Shown: one piece after another, positions 1 to 11,961 of the stretch
How positions within the stretch are numbered: the stretch's first letter is position 1
Layout of the letters: each line of letters opens with the position of its first letter
Notes under the pieces: model-generated
The model's database searches: none
The model's input: only the letters and a program-made list of their open reading frames with translations
Told to the model about the DNA's origin: nothing
DNA from: Citrus sinensis
Lineage: Eukaryota > Streptophyta > Magnoliopsida > Sapindales > Rutaceae
Length of the DNA stretch: 64,000 nt
Assembly (NCBI RefSeq): GCF_022201045.2
Contig: NC_068557.1
Span: 25,831,501-25,895,500 of the forward strand
Direction: 5' to 3'
Translations under genes and position numbers: made by a program

Positions 1-77
1 GATTACCAAATTTGAAGTTAGAAAATCTTTTTAGTACTTAACATTTTTATTGTTGTTTAAATATATATAATACTTAC

Positions 78-1101
78 AACACGAGTGTTATCGTTGAAAA
101 ACGAATGCACTGCATCATAAGTTATTTTCGAAGAAACAAATGCCTTCCACTTTAAGATGCGGGGAATATGATTGTTTATCTTTACGGCCCACTGTGATGG
201 TATCCCCTCGATCACTTCGAAAAGCCAAGCCTACAACAAACAAAGTTAAAAAACCACATAAGTTAATTTGGTATAAATATACTACTAACGAACTCTAATA
301 TTATTTTTTTTTTTACCAACTCACCTGAACCCCATGACTGAACCCATAAATATTGTATTTCTCAATATTATGAGAAGGATCTTTCAAACGCTCCATCTTA
401 AATTTGTTGGCCTTCTGGTTCAATGCATTGTCTAAACTGTCGTATATTATTTCCCACGATAAACGACCCCATGGACGACTTCGAAAGTGGTCTATATCGT
501 CAACATGATTCATTAGCTGAAAGTCAGCTTGACTATGATCCTTTCTCCCCTTCAGTACCCTATCCGCAAAGTAATACAACGCGATTTTCAAGGCATCAGT
601 GTCGTCCATGGCACGAAATTTCAAAGCGGAAAATCTAGCATCCAATTGCTTGAGAGTCAAGTCCTTAAACCGACCACCGAAGTACTTATTAAGCAACCTA
701 TGTTGCGTCTTCAAATTTTTTGGTTCGATGTTCGGACCATTGGAAAGCCCCGTAATGAGGCACCATTCTCCAATTGATAAACGAACCAAGTGCTCTCCAA
801 TTTGAAACCATAATTGATTTTTATTAGTTTTTTTATGTGCCACTTGCCTAAGCAATAGGTTGTGAAATATAACACCACTGAAATTATAACTACCCAAGTC
901 CAGGAAGTGCCCAAAAACATCACTTCTAAACAATGACAATTGTTTGCGCGTTAGCTTACACTGGATAGCTGCGATGACTTTTTTAAATTTTGACGTCTCT
1001 GAAATACGACCCGGGAAATGATCATCAAAATATAACTTCATCACGCCCGGCTCCTTCCTAGGTTCAGGCGGATTGCGCTTTGCCAACTTAGTTTTCGCCA
1101 T
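78..1101 (-). CDS. DUF1985-domain protein (transposon-associated Ulp1 family), partial
   Basis: Two exons are visible: 1101-325 (ATG at 1101) and 230-78. They are joined by a clean GT-AG intron, and another GT donor at 77 points to more exons beyond the left edge. The first exon has the DUF1985 core, including the block FQIGEHLVRLSIGEW followed by LITGL. The second continues with AWLFEVIEGIPSQWA and HIPRILKWKA, both typical of this family. DUF1985 proteins usually carry a C-terminal Ulp1-type cysteine protease and travel in Mutator or CACTA elements; that protease part would lie outside the window. No stop or frameshift was seen in the visible part. Its function for the host is unknown. The family call is from recalled motifs, not from a search. 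Confidence 0.72.
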
Positions 1102-1239
1102 CTACCTGAAACAATTGAAATTTTATTCATTATTGTGTTATTTATAGAATAATAATATTAATAATATAAAATAAATAAGGTATCTACAAAGTAAAAACGG
1201 CCTTGGGTGTAATCTATATTTTTATGCGACAATCTATTG

Positions 1240-1920
1240 CGCTATTTTTCCACTCACACACAATCTGAATTTTTGTGCGATGAGTGCCCGTCGCACAAAT
1301 ATTTTTGCGACGGCCACTTATCGCACAAAAAAATAGTCTTTTCTTTCAGCAACATGCTTGAATTTAAAGCCGACGGCCACCCGTCGCACAAACTTTGGTG
1401 CAAGGGGCACCGGTTGTACAAAAATTAAGATCAAATACTCTTGAAAAAAAATCTGAATTTTTGTGCGACGGGTGCCCACCGCACAAAAATTTGTGCGATG
1501 GGCACCCGTCGCACAAAAATTCAGAACGTGTGTTTTGAGTTTTTGTGCGACGGGCACACTGTCGCACAAAAATGTTTGCGACGGGCACCCGTCGCACAAA
1601 AATTCAGAACGTGTGTTGTGAGTTTTTGTGCGACGGGCAAACTGTCGCACAAACATGTTTGCGACGGGCACCCGTCGCACAAAAATTCAGAACGTGTGTT
1701 GTGAGTTTTTGTGCGACGGGCACCCTGTCGCACAAAAAAATTTGCGACGGGCACCCGTCGCACAAAAACTCAGAACGTGTGTTGTGAGTTTTTGTGCGAC
1801 GGGCACCCTGTCGCACAAAAATGTTTGCGACGGGAACCCGTCGCACAAAAATTCAGAACGTGTGTTGTGAGTTTTTGTGCGACGGGCACACTGTCGCACA
1901 AAATTTTTTGCGATAGGCAC
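1240..1920. repeat. 83-bp tandem repeats with internal palindromes
   Basis: The marker tcagaacgtg recurs at 1521, 1604, 1687, 1770 and 1853, a period of exactly 83 bp. Less regular versions reach back to about 1240. Every unit holds facing copies of tttttgtgcgacgggcac and its complement, so each can fold into hairpins. Translation in any frame gives only repetitive peptides. Such arrays are typical of subterminal regions of CACTA or Mutator-like elements, where they bind transposase. Here they sit just upstream of the DUF1985 gene, probably in the same element. Confidence 0.9.
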
Positions 1921-1934
1921 TTTTGTGCGACGGA

Positions 1935-2190
1935 CGAACTCGCGCAATGGGAATGGGTGCAGCAAGCATCGCGCGAGCTGCAGCAAGCATCGCGCGAGCT
2001 GCAGCAAGCATCGCGCGAGCTGCAGCAACCATCGCGATGCTTGCTGACCCATCGCGCGATCTCGCGCGATGGGTACTGCAGCTCGCGCGAGCTCGCGCGT
2101 TGCTTTCTGCAGCTCGCGCGAGCTCGCGCGTTGCTTGCTGCAGCTCGCGCGATGGGTGCTGCACCCATGGCGCTGCAGCCCAATCCCACT
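1935..2190. repeat. GC-rich 21-bp repeats and self-complementary block
   Basis: A 21-bp unit (gcgcgagctgcagcaagcatc) is repeated about three times from about 1960 to 2032. It is followed by shuffled and inverted versions (ctcgcgcgagc, tgcttgctgcag) up to about 2190. The block is far richer in G+C and CpG than its surroundings and can form long hairpins. It directly follows the 83-bp array. Open frames through it are by-products of repetition. Confidence 0.85.
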
Positions 2191-2934
2191 GCACAATCAC
2201 GCACCCTTCGCACAAAAAATCTCCGTTACAAAACAACACACTCCCAAAATCCACAACCACCATTACAAGCACTACCACCACCATTGTTATTCTCAAATTT
2301 CATTCTTAATTAATCAAATATAAATAAAATGGCTTACTTATGTTGATGGTGTGTGAAGCCGTCGCCGGTGATGGTTGAAGCTGCCGCCGTTTTGCCTCTT
2401 GGAGATCTCACGTGAAAGAGGTGGAGTTGGGGGAGAGATGGAGAGGGCACTTTGGTCTTGAAATTTTAGTTTTGGCTAATATTGATAGAAATAAGTTAGT
2501 GGGGTTAAAAGTGAAAAATGCAAAATTTTAATGGCTATTTGTGTAAATTCCCCGAAGTTAAGAGTATCGCAATACCAAATATAGCCTGAATTGTATCTCA
2601 CATTTCAATGAATCATCAATTGGTTAAGTATTTCTTATTAAATAAAATGTTTAAAGTGGATAAACTATAAATATGTTTTTAAAAAATAAAAAGTTAAGTG
2701 ATGAATAATTGGTAGGGGCTTATGTTGGTTAAAACAAATCAAAAAAAAAAAAAATCCCATGAACTTTTTTTCATTTATGTATATATGCATAGGGTTAGAA
2801 AAATACCTCAAATTTACAATCTTCTATGCTATCCTCAATAGTCTCCCTCACATGACAATTATCGTCCATGAGATGGAAAAAAAAAACTGAATTTTTCTTA
2901 TTCAAGAAAGTTTATATATAAAGTATATGAGTTC
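2191..2934. other. Intergenic, probable edge of the DUF1985 element
   Basis: No gene was recognised. The stretch 2330-2560 resembles a degraded 5' leader or element end (a CG-rich patch with gccgtcgccggtg, then tggctatttgtgtaaatt). From 2560 it is AT-rich with no coding signal. Confidence 0.4.
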
Positions 2935-3200
2935 TGATATTTGTCTCGGGTCAAACCCCGAAAATAACTAAAACAACGTCGTTTTGAATTTTTTTTTTTT
3001 TTATACTCCAAAACGTTGCCGTTTTGACTTACCATTTCCAAAATGCGAGCGTTGTCCCTGAAAGAATCCAAAACGCGAACATTGTCCCTGAAAGAATCCA
3101 GCAGCTGGGAGCGCGATTCGTTTCTTTTTTTTTGAAAGCCGAAAAAATCGTTACTTTCCTTCCTCGACCACGGTGTAGCCTTTCGGGATCCACAACAGAA
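2935..3200 (+). repeat. MULE left terminal inverted repeat
   Basis: Pairs with about 8900-9195 in inverted orientation. The outer 60 bp and the inner 40 bp are well conserved; the middle has diverged and differs in length. Confidence 0.85.
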
Positions 3201-4193
3201 CACTTCATCCACAGCAGAACGCACCCATTTAGTGAAGAAAGTGATTAACAGCAACTGCGATATTTGTCCTTGAAAGGTGAGTTTCGGCTACTAAGCTGAG
3301 TTTGGACGGAACAAGACCAACAACAGCTGCGAAGTTTCGGCAGAACAAGAACATTGTCCCTGAAAGTTTGAATTTTCGAAGCTTTAAATTATTTTTTTCG
3401 GTACTGTCTTCTTTGCAGTATTTTGTTTTTTGAATTATTTTTTAATTTTTCCCTGTGTTTTTACAACATTGTAACATTGAATTTATTTTTTAACCACAAA
3501 AGAAGTAGAGAGATTGCTGCATATGAGCATGCTATGGCATTTGACACCACATTGAACCTGCCAAAAAGTGGTTAAAAATAGAAATGAGCTGGCCATTTGT
3601 TTGTATATAATGGGTTAAGTTGAGTATTATTATTCTTATTTGAGCTGTACAAATATTGGTATTATTATTCTTATTTTTGTTAATTAATCACTCCCCTGAG
3701 TGTCTCCCTAAACTTTGCTTACATGATTTTTATAATGTGTATTAATCGAGTTAATTACCAGTTTGTTTTTTTGAAGTAAAGCTTAACTACACGCGCTTTG
3801 TTTGAGTTTTTGTGCATTTTTCTTTTTGTAAAGTTTGATTCTAGTTTCTGGGCTTTTTATTTGAGTTTTTAGAATGATTAAATTGTGATTTAAGTGGAAA
3901 TTTGAGCAGAAGTTTAGTTTGCTTTTTCAAGATGTTACCAATTTAAGCTTAAATTTGTCTAAAAAAAGTTTGTCTAATCCACGTGGTTAATTTGGTTTGA
4001 ATCGTTTTTTATTCTTTGAACTCGAGAGTTTCACATTTTAATATATGTAACTGCGCGTATCCAGCCTTAATCAACTTGTTTCAATTTGAATGTTGAATTG
4101 TTTCATTTTGTTTTTTAAATTTTTTTTCAAAATTTAATGAATTTGCGATAAATAACTTATAAGATATTGAATTATTTAAATTTGCAGCAGTTA

Positions 4194-6278
4194 ATGGATA
4201 ATTTCGAACAAGTGGAGGAGGTTAATGAAGTTGGAGAATTGCAGGATTTACAAGGGGCTGAAATGGAAGAAAATAATGAGGAATTGGTGGTGGAAAAAGT
4301 TGTTGAACCTACGGTTGGGATGTCTTTTGATAGTCCTGATGAAATGTTTGAATATTATAAAGCTTTTGGCCTACAAGAGGGGTTTCCAGTGATTCGTAGA
4401 TCTTGTAGAAAAGGGAATGATGAGAGTTTGAGATATGTGACATTTGCTTGTGGGAGAAACGGCAAGTCAAAAGCCAAACCCACTAATATTTTGCGGCTTC
4501 AACCAAACTAAAAAATTGGATGCAATGCTAAAATTGGAGGACGTTTGGATTTTGTTAGTGGAAAATGGGTAATTGGAAATTTGATCATTGAACACAACCA
4601 TGCCTTGAGTCCGAGCAAGAGTAGGTATTATCGATGCAACCGTACCATTAGTCATTTTGTTAAAAAGTAGCTTGAGATAAATGAAGAAGTTGGAATTAAA
4701 ATGGCTCAAAGTTTTAAGTCGATTGTTGTCAAGGCTGGTGGCTTTGAAAATGTATCATTCTTAGAAAGAGATGCTAGAAATCATGTTGACAAAGTGAGGA
4801 GATTAAGACTCAGGGAAGAGGATGCTGTTGCAATTCAGAGGTATTTTAAGAAAATGCAAACAGAAAATGATGGGTTTTTCTTCAGTATTGACCTAGATGA
4901 GGAGGGTCGGTTACAAAATGTATTTTAGGCAGATCCAGGGAGTAGGGTAGCCTATAAAGACTTTGGAGATGTTGTCACATTTGATACCACATACCTTATA
5001 AACAAGTATGACATGCCATTTGCTCCTTTTATATGAGTTAATCATCATGATCAATCAATTTTGTTAGGATGTGGGTTGATTTCGCATGAGGACACAGAGA
5101 CATTTACGTGGTTATTTGACACATGACTATCATGTATGTCTAGTTGTCCTCCCCTTGGAATCATTACAGATCAAGATAAAGCGATGAAAAACGCAGTTCA
5201 GATTGTGTTTCCAAACACTAAGCATCGATGGTGTTTGTGGCATATACTGAAAAAAGTGCCTGAGAAGTTGGGAAGGTATGCAGAATATCATGTCATTAAA
5301 GTTTCATTACTTTCTGTTGTTTATAATTCACATACTCCTGTTGAATTCGAGGAATCTTGGCATGACATGTTAGATAAATATGATCTTAGAAATAATCAGT
5401 GGTTGAATGATTTATATGAGGAAAGAAATCGTTGGGTTCCAGCATTCGTGAAAACTACTTTTTGGGCTGGAATGTCAATCACTCAACGTAGTGAGAGTAT
5501 CAATGCTTTTTTTGATGGGTATGTTAACTCAAAAACAACTTTGAAGCAATTTGTGGAGAAATATGAGAAAGCAATGGAAAGTAAAATTGAGAAAGAATGG
5601 CAAGCAGATGCACGGAGTTTTAGCCAACGGTTGCCATGTCGTACCAATTTTGCAATGGAAAAGCAAGTTGAAGAAGTGTACACTATTTTCAAGTTTCAGA
5701 AATTTCAGCAGGAGCTTGTGAATAAGATATATTGTGAGGATTTCAGTTGTGGAGGGTTAGAATATGAAGTTATTGAAAACGATGAAAAGAGTAGAGAAAA
5801 GACTTTTAGAGTCATTTTTGAAAAAGATGAAGGTGAAATTTGTTGTGTGTGCTCAATGTTTGAATATAAGGGCATTCTTTGCAAACACGTTATCGCAGTG
5901 TTGTCACGTAACCGTGTGCAACTGCCTAAAAAGTATATCCTACAATGATGGAGGAAAGATGTGCGGAGATTCTCTAGTAAAGTCAAAGTCAGTTATGCTG
6001 CACGGAGTTCGAACATTAAACATCAGCGATATAAAGAGGAGTGCACTACTTTTTATGATGTTGCTGAGGTAGCTTCCAAAAATGAAGAAAGCCATAAAAA
6101 CATTATGGGTTGGATTGAGAAAGTTATGAAGGATGTATCTCTAAATGTTCGATGTGACGGTGACGATACAACCATTGATGGTGGATCCAGTAGTAACATA
6201 CAAGATCCAGTGGTAACTCGGCGTAAAGGTCATCCATCTTGTCAAAGAAAGCAAAAGCAATTTAAGAGGTCAAAATAG
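4194..6278 (+). pseudogene. FAR1/FRS-related MULE transposase, dead by six in-frame stops
   Basis: One frame runs the whole length and recovers the family layout. First comes a FAR1 DNA-binding zinc domain (about 4330-4610, with the IIEHNHALSPSKS block). The MULE transposase core follows (VTFDTTYL at about 4978; GIITDQDKAMKNA at 5155; HRWCLWHI at 5226). A SWIM zinc finger ends it (CSMFEYKGILCKH, about 5850-5890). Stops fall at 4509, 4668, 4926, 5034, 5124 and 5946, all in frame with each other and with no indel between them. The likely start is the ATG at 4194, just after a probable intron acceptor. It is part of the element bounded by the TIRs at 2935 and 9195 and cannot make active transposase. 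Confidence 0.9.
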
Positions 6279-6811
6279 AAATTGAACAACGTTTCGATAA
6301 ACACAACTATAGAGGTAATTATATATACTTTAGATTAATTTAATACTTTAATACATTCATTTTAAATTAATTTAATATATACTTTAAATGTGTGTTGACT
6401 GCACTTCTAGGACGCGGAGATACATGATTTATCTTCTCAGGTGGCTACTACAATCCCAACACAAGAGAGCAATATGATTATGGTAATATTTTTTTATTTG
6501 TTATTTCCATTCATTGTCATATGTTTGATAATTTGTGTTTAAATTTTTTTTTTTTTGGTACAACAGCAACCACAACAAGCACCCCTACAACATGCATTTT
6601 TCCCCCTTACTACCAGTATTAGATGAATTATGTACACTTGCAACATGCACCGCAACAAAATTTTGAGGAGGCCAATCAAGGGGAGTTTTCAACTAATGAA
6701 CCAAGCATGTGATCGAAGTTAGCTTATGCTTATGTTTTATGTATTATTCAACTAATGAACTAATGTAATTTGGTGTATGTGTATTTCGACATTTTTGAAA
6801 TTCTGGAGTTC

Positions 6812-7308
6812 ATAAGTCTATTTTAAAAATGCTAGAAATTGATTCATTTAGAAAATATTAGAATGATTTGGGCCATAGTATAATTTTTAAAATAATTATT
6901 GGGGCTAAATTATAATTTAATAATACTATGAATTAATAAGTCTATTTTCAAAATGTTAAATGGATTCATTTGGAAAATATTAGAATGATTTAGGCCATAG
7001 TATAATTTTTAAAATAATTGTTGGTGCCAAATTATAATTTCATAATACTGTGAATTAATAAGTCTATTTTCAAAATGTTAGAAATGGATTCATTTGGAAA
7101 ATATTAGAATGATTTGGGCTATAGTATAATTTCTAGAATAATTGTTGGGGCCAAATGATTAATTTCATAAGACTGTGAATTAATAAGTCTATTTTTAAAA
7201 TGTTAGAAATAGATTCATTTGGAAAATATTAGAATGATTTGGACCATAGTATAATTTTTAGAATAATTTTAGGGGCCAAATTATAATTTCATAATACTAT
7301 GAATTAAA
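6812..7308. repeat. Four tandem repeats of about 123 bp
   Basis: The motif ataagtctatttt recurs at 6812, 6936, 7058 and 7183, each followed by similar text (tagaatgatttgggccatagtataattttt, split over two blocks). Units are about 122-125 bp with scattered substitutions. The array lies inside the MULE, between the transposase and the GRF-type gene. No coding potential was seen. Confidence 0.88.
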
Positions 7309-7392
7309 TCCAGAGAGTCAAACAACTCGGAAACTTATATTTAACATGAAAATGCTATTACATTTGTCTACAAGTCTTTAACTTGAAACAAC

Positions 7393-7787
7393 TTAAAAAT
7401 AATACTTTAAGAAAAAACATAATACAACAATCATCAGTATTTTAATAAAATCATATCGTGGTGCCTCTCTCTTTCGAAGTTCGTCGTCCAACAATCGCCT
7501 CTGCACTTCACGTTCTCGCATATGCTCAAGTTCTTTATGCACTAATTGAAATTTAACGGACAAACACTCGATCTCTAAGGCCAACTTCCTAACTTCATCC
7601 ACTAACAAGTCTATTTTCTCTTTGCTAGGTTTACGATCTTATGCCCATTGAAAGTTCTTACATCCTCTACAAATCCAAAATTTGTGATTTAGTTTTTTGT
7701 TGTGCGTGACGTTAACAACTCCATATGATTACCGCATCCATTACACATTTGCAATGAGCTTCGATTCTCACTTAACTCGAATGACAT
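7393..7787 (-). pseudogene. GRF-type zinc-finger protein carried by the MULE, broken
   Basis: From the ATG at 7787 the minus strand encodes a start like that of small plant GRF zinc-finger proteins, with MCNGCGNHMELLTSRT. A stop and frame change near 7690 follow. The second half of the finger (FWICRGCKNFQW) is in the other frame, and a further stop lies at 7641-7639. The remainder (7608-7393) is a predicted coiled coil (EHMREREVQRRLLDDELRKR) ending in a hydrophobic stretch ILMIVVLCFF, possibly a membrane anchor. GRF fingers bind nucleic acids; this plant subgroup with a C-terminal coiled coil is common in transposons. It is opposite in strand to the transposase, as expected of a second MULE gene. 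Confidence 0.7.
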
Positions 7788-7899
7788 TATTTGTGGTTAA
7801 TAGTCCCTTGGGAAGAAACTGCCAAAAAAGGGAAACAATTACAGTTAATAATGCCAAAGAAATTACCCAATTCAAATTTTAATTGCAATTACAGTTAGT

Positions 7900-8230
7900 C
7901 ATACTTAAAATAAAAGAAAACTGGAACATATGAACAGCATGACAACTGGAACATGAAAACTGGAAACTGGAACATATGAACAGCCTGGAAACTGGAACAT
8001 AAAAAGAAATTACCACTAAATTATGCAAGCAACTATCCAGCAACCACCCAGCAGCTAATGTGAAAACTACAACCAATATGCCAGAAAGGCTACAAGCAAC
8101 CAGCCGGCAACCAAGTTCAACAAAGTTACCAATAAATTCTACAAGCAACCAGCCAGCAACCACCCAGCAGTTAATATGAAAACTACAAGCAACATGCCAG
8201 AAAGGCTATCAAAGAACCCAAGCCAAAATG
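7900..8230. repeat. Short interspersed direct repeats in MULE
   Basis: Irregular repeats such as actggaacatatgaacag (twice near 7920-7990) and caagcaaccagccagcaacc-like units (8030-8210) explain the minus-strand open frame here, which looks non-coding. Confidence 0.6.
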
Positions 8231-8899
8231 CACGCAATCTATATACCAAAATGCACACAATCTATAAACAGACAACTGAAGATAAAATAGAAGCCTCCAT
8301 CAATAATATTAATCCTCATCACTCGGTTACATTAATTCAAAAAAGAACATGAAATACAAACAGAGAGCAGTTGCAATTGACTCAAATCAGAAATAGTTCA
8401 TGCTCAGAAATAACAGATAAGTTTCGGCTGCATAAGCCCAGAAATAACAGACAAAGCATTTATAATTGACTCAAATTAGAAATCTCTTCGAAATCTTCCA
8501 GAGCAAAATCTCTTTTTCATCATCATTCATCCTCAACCTCAACATTACCAAATTCAAAATTGTACCCAAATTCAGTCGAAAATCAACTGCAATTTAACAC
8601 ACTTAAATAAAACGGGAATCACAATAGCTATTCAAATTCAGCCGAAAATTAATTAAATGGGAATGATATTAAATTTTCATCATAAATGTCCTAACCTAGA
8701 TAAACCAAATCGTCCCCATTTTGCCATAACCTAAAGAGGAAAAAATGAAGCATTACCTCAGGCTAAAAAAACTTTGTCGTTTCGTGCGTTTAATTTCCCA
8801 AACAAGCGTTACCAGTGTTGAACTTTGCCGCTACTAGTGTTTCAGACTGTGAACTTTGCCGCTACTAGTGTTTCAGACGGTGACCGTGGCTGTGAGTCG

Positions 8900-9195
8900 G
8901 TCGTGGTGGATCCCGAATGCCTGGACCTCGGTTGAGGAAGGAAAGTAACAATTTTTTTGAAGAAACAAAGAAACGAAGCACTGAAGAGATTTACGGTCAA
9001 CCAAGAAACGAAGAGGAAGAGATTTAGCTCTTCTATCTGTCGCTTTCCCAGGGGAAACGAAGAAACGAAGAGGAAGAGATTTAATTCTTCTCAAAATAGT
9101 CCATAAAAAACGGCAATGTTTTGGAGTATTAAAAAAAAAAAATCAAAACAACGTCGTTTTAGTTATTTTCGGGGTTTGACCCAAGGCAAACATCA
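8900..9195 (-). repeat. MULE right terminal inverted repeat
   Basis: Mirror of the left TIR at about 2935-3200. A direct duplication of aagaaacgaagaggaagagattta inside it (about 9002 and 9061) makes it longer than the left one. Confidence 0.85.
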
Positions 9196-11695
9196 TTTTC
9201 TAAAATATATTTATGTTCTAATTTCCTCTCTTTTATACAAACACTTATTAGAATCAGAGTTTGACTAGGAATTGAGCTAGTAGAGGACTGCAGACCAATG
9301 GGCTTTTTAACTTCAGCTTAATATTCAAGGTCCAGTGATCACTTAACACACGAAAACTATTAAGTTAACCCCACCTTATTCCATTAAAAGCCCAAAATTG
9401 TGCTATAGTAAGCCATATAATTAAATAAAAGTCCAACTAATTAAAACTCCTTTTAATTAATTTTAGCTTTGGCCTTAGACCAACAATAACCACTTAATTA
9501 ACCCTCCATTTGAGGCTCAATTAAAGTTAAGCCAATGAAAAATGTTGTGCCTCTCTAATTATATATTTATCCCTAAGTAATTATTTGTTCTAATGATCAC
9601 TTTTAGTATATCTATATTAGTAATTAAATTTACAAATAAATATTATTATTCAATAAATAATTTATTGAATAAATTGTGGCCACATATTTAAATAATCAAG
9701 TACCACAAATAACTTAGGTAGGGATCATTAGTATAAATTCCATCTTTTAAATATATGTTCTCACGATCTATGAAATTATATCACCAAGCTATCAAAGTTT
9801 TGATCGTTTATATAGATCTTACTCTATGATAACTCAAAAGATATAATACATTATGTAAGTTCATTACCTACTTAGAATTAAGGTCAATTAAGCTTATTAA
9901 AGTTTTGTGAACTATGATCAACAACATTTGTTAAATTAGACCATAATTCACTATAGTCCAATTCAATATACATATTAACTATTCTACTCGAAGTCCCCAC
10001 TTCAGTGATCAAGATGAAATCACTCACGATAGAAGTAAAAAAGTTACAGCCTTATATAATAAAATGCTCATTTCATTAATAGCTGTGAACAATCTTTTAT
10101 TTATAAACAACTTGTGATTTATAGATTCAAATATTGATATCATAAGCCAATACATAAATCACATACTTTATAAACAAGGGCTAATAATATATGCTCAATA
10201 TGAATTATGAATAAATATATTTTATTAAAACTAGGAAATGTTATTACAACTAATGCTTTAAGAGCGTAATAATAACATTAAGTCTAACAACTTTTTTGCA
10301 CCCTAAATTACACTCTAAACGCTAATTAATCATTCTAAATTCATGAAGTATAAAAGTTGATTTTCCTCCTAATCTGCTCATTATCGCTCCATGTACACGC
10401 CAAATGCAAGATGAGTTCAGTAATCTGTGAGCTTTTTCTTTCTTTTTTTAAAGTAAAAAATATATATGCTGTATTTTGAAAGGTAAGTTTCTTATTGATT
10501 AATTATCACATTCATCATAGATATAATTCAAGCACAGTTTGTACTGACTCTAAATTGGTAAAATTTTATGGATTTGATTAGATTAAAAAATGTACGTAAC
10601 AAATATCACTCATGTCGATCTTCTGAAGAGTAAACTTCGTATGATGAACTTATAATTATGATGACAAACCGGACTTGGATTGGATGCATCTTTTATTTCT
10701 AAGCAATTTTTTTAGATTAATTTGTCATGTTAGTTTGTTAATGTAACATAGTAATAATATAATTACTATTTTTTTTATATTCATGTTTATTTTTGTAAAT
10801 TAAAAAAATGCAAGATCTAATTTAATTTAATCTTTTTTTATTGAAAATTAGACTTGAATAACCGTGGAAAGATTAGCAGGCTTTCTAAATTTGATCACAT
10901 CTGCTATTGAATATCAACTTAAACTTATCAATCTGAATTCGAGTCGTCTTCTATCATCTTCCCCTGTAGAATTGGTTTCTTCCAATATCTCCTCAAATTT
11001 TTCACATTTTTTTTTTCCAGAAATGAGAATTTGTTCATTGATGTTAACAAAATAACAATTAGTAAGAGTCACAAATATATGTAGGCTCTAAACACCAAAA
11101 GTGTGTAAATTGTTGTGAAATTATGGGTGTATTCCCAAGTTACAATGTTAGTGGACTGTTTTGTCATACTGCCGCATTAAAGTGTGGATCATCATGGATT
11201 TCAATATCAAAGTTCTAACTCCACTTTGTGTATTATAATGTTTTATTTAGGGATGATAGAAATCTTTATAGGGATGAGGCTCTTCGGGAATTTTTCTTAT
11301 TTGGGGAGGATACGGAGAAAAAGAAAAAAGAAGAAGAAGAAAGAAACTTTAACATCTAATTTCTATCTCCTTTCTTTTCTCTTCTAATAAATGTCACCCC
11401 GGCAGCTAGCAGTCCAATGCCCACCAATACATATCCTAACAAAACCGCAAATACCATAGCCACCATAGATTCAAATCCATTTTAAATTTTAAAGAAGGAA
11501 ATTAAAAAAGGGAGAAAATATTTCTTAGCATTTTCAATTGAAAGTTACTGAAACTCCATCCTGTCTACTAACGGGTACCTCTCTCTAACCTAGCTCATCT
11601 TCTCTCTTAATCATTATCCTCACCACACTCTCTATTTTATTTTGTTGTGTTCTTTTTTCCTCTATAAAAACCCATTTTCTATCACAACCTTAACT
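9196..11695. other. AT-rich intergenic DNA, possible LTR remnant
   Basis: No gene was seen. The minus strand from about 10292 to 9243 reads like a degraded plant retrotransposon LTR (long, non-coding, beginning tgttagacttaatg), but no paired LTR, primer site or TG/CA boundaries could be confirmed. The rest, up to 11695, is simple AT-rich sequence. Confidence 0.35.
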
Positions 11696-11961
11696 GAGAC
11701 TTTATTTCATATTGAGGTACCATAATTTTTAAGCAACAATTGTTATTAAAAAAAATTGTAATTATTAAATAACAGTTGATATTGTATAGTAAATATGACT
11801 ACTAAATAATAATTTTGACAAAATAAAAAAGATTTTTTAAGTCCTTCACTTGGGATCAATTAAACTTAGTTTCTAAATAACAATAATTAGTGTTTACTAA
11901 ACACTTTATTACTATAACTTTTAAAGTACATTTACCCAACCTTATACCAAACAAAGCTTGA
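11696..11961. mobile_element. MITE, copy 1 of a family seen twice here
   Basis: The right end (ccttataccaaacaaagcttg) is the inverted complement of a diverged left end (gagactttatttcatattgagg). Internal text matches the element at 55036-55286: gtaaatatgac, aaataataattttgacaaa and gtgtttac-aaacacttt occur in the same order and orientation. It is short, non-coding and AT-rich, with TIRs of the ctttgtttggt type seen in hAT- or Harbinger-derived MITEs. The superfamily was not determined. Confidence 0.75.

Larger units (their letters stand above)
2935..9195. mobile_element. Mutator-like element (FAR1/FRS-type MULE) with long terminal inverted repeats
   Basis: Sequence at about 2935-3200 is the inverted counterpart of about 8900-9195. 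Shared stretches include gggtcaaaccccgaaaata, tactccaaaac, ttactttccttcctc and cgggatccac. Between these TIRs lie a dead FAR1-type transposase on the plus strand and a broken GRF zinc-finger gene on the minus strand, plus a 123-bp tandem array. Long TIRs with a FAR1-like transposase define the Jittery/Hop/FRS branch of MULEs. No convincing 9-11 bp target-site duplication was seen, as expected of an old copy. Confidence 0.85.

Noticed and set aside
423..923. Plus-strand and minus-strand open frames over the DUF1985 exon
   Set aside because: Shadows of the real minus-strand exon; no recognisable domains.
1521..1920. CRISPR-like regular array
   Set aside because: Whole 83-bp units repeat with no unique spacers, and the context is a plant nuclear genome.
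1318..2313. Many overlapping open frames of 60-200 aa on both strands
   Set aside because: They exist only because the 83-bp and 21-bp repeats lack stops in several frames; the peptides are repetitive and frame-independent.
7879..8163. 94-aa minus-strand open frame
   Set aside because: Composed of interspersed short repeats inside the MULE, with no family signature.
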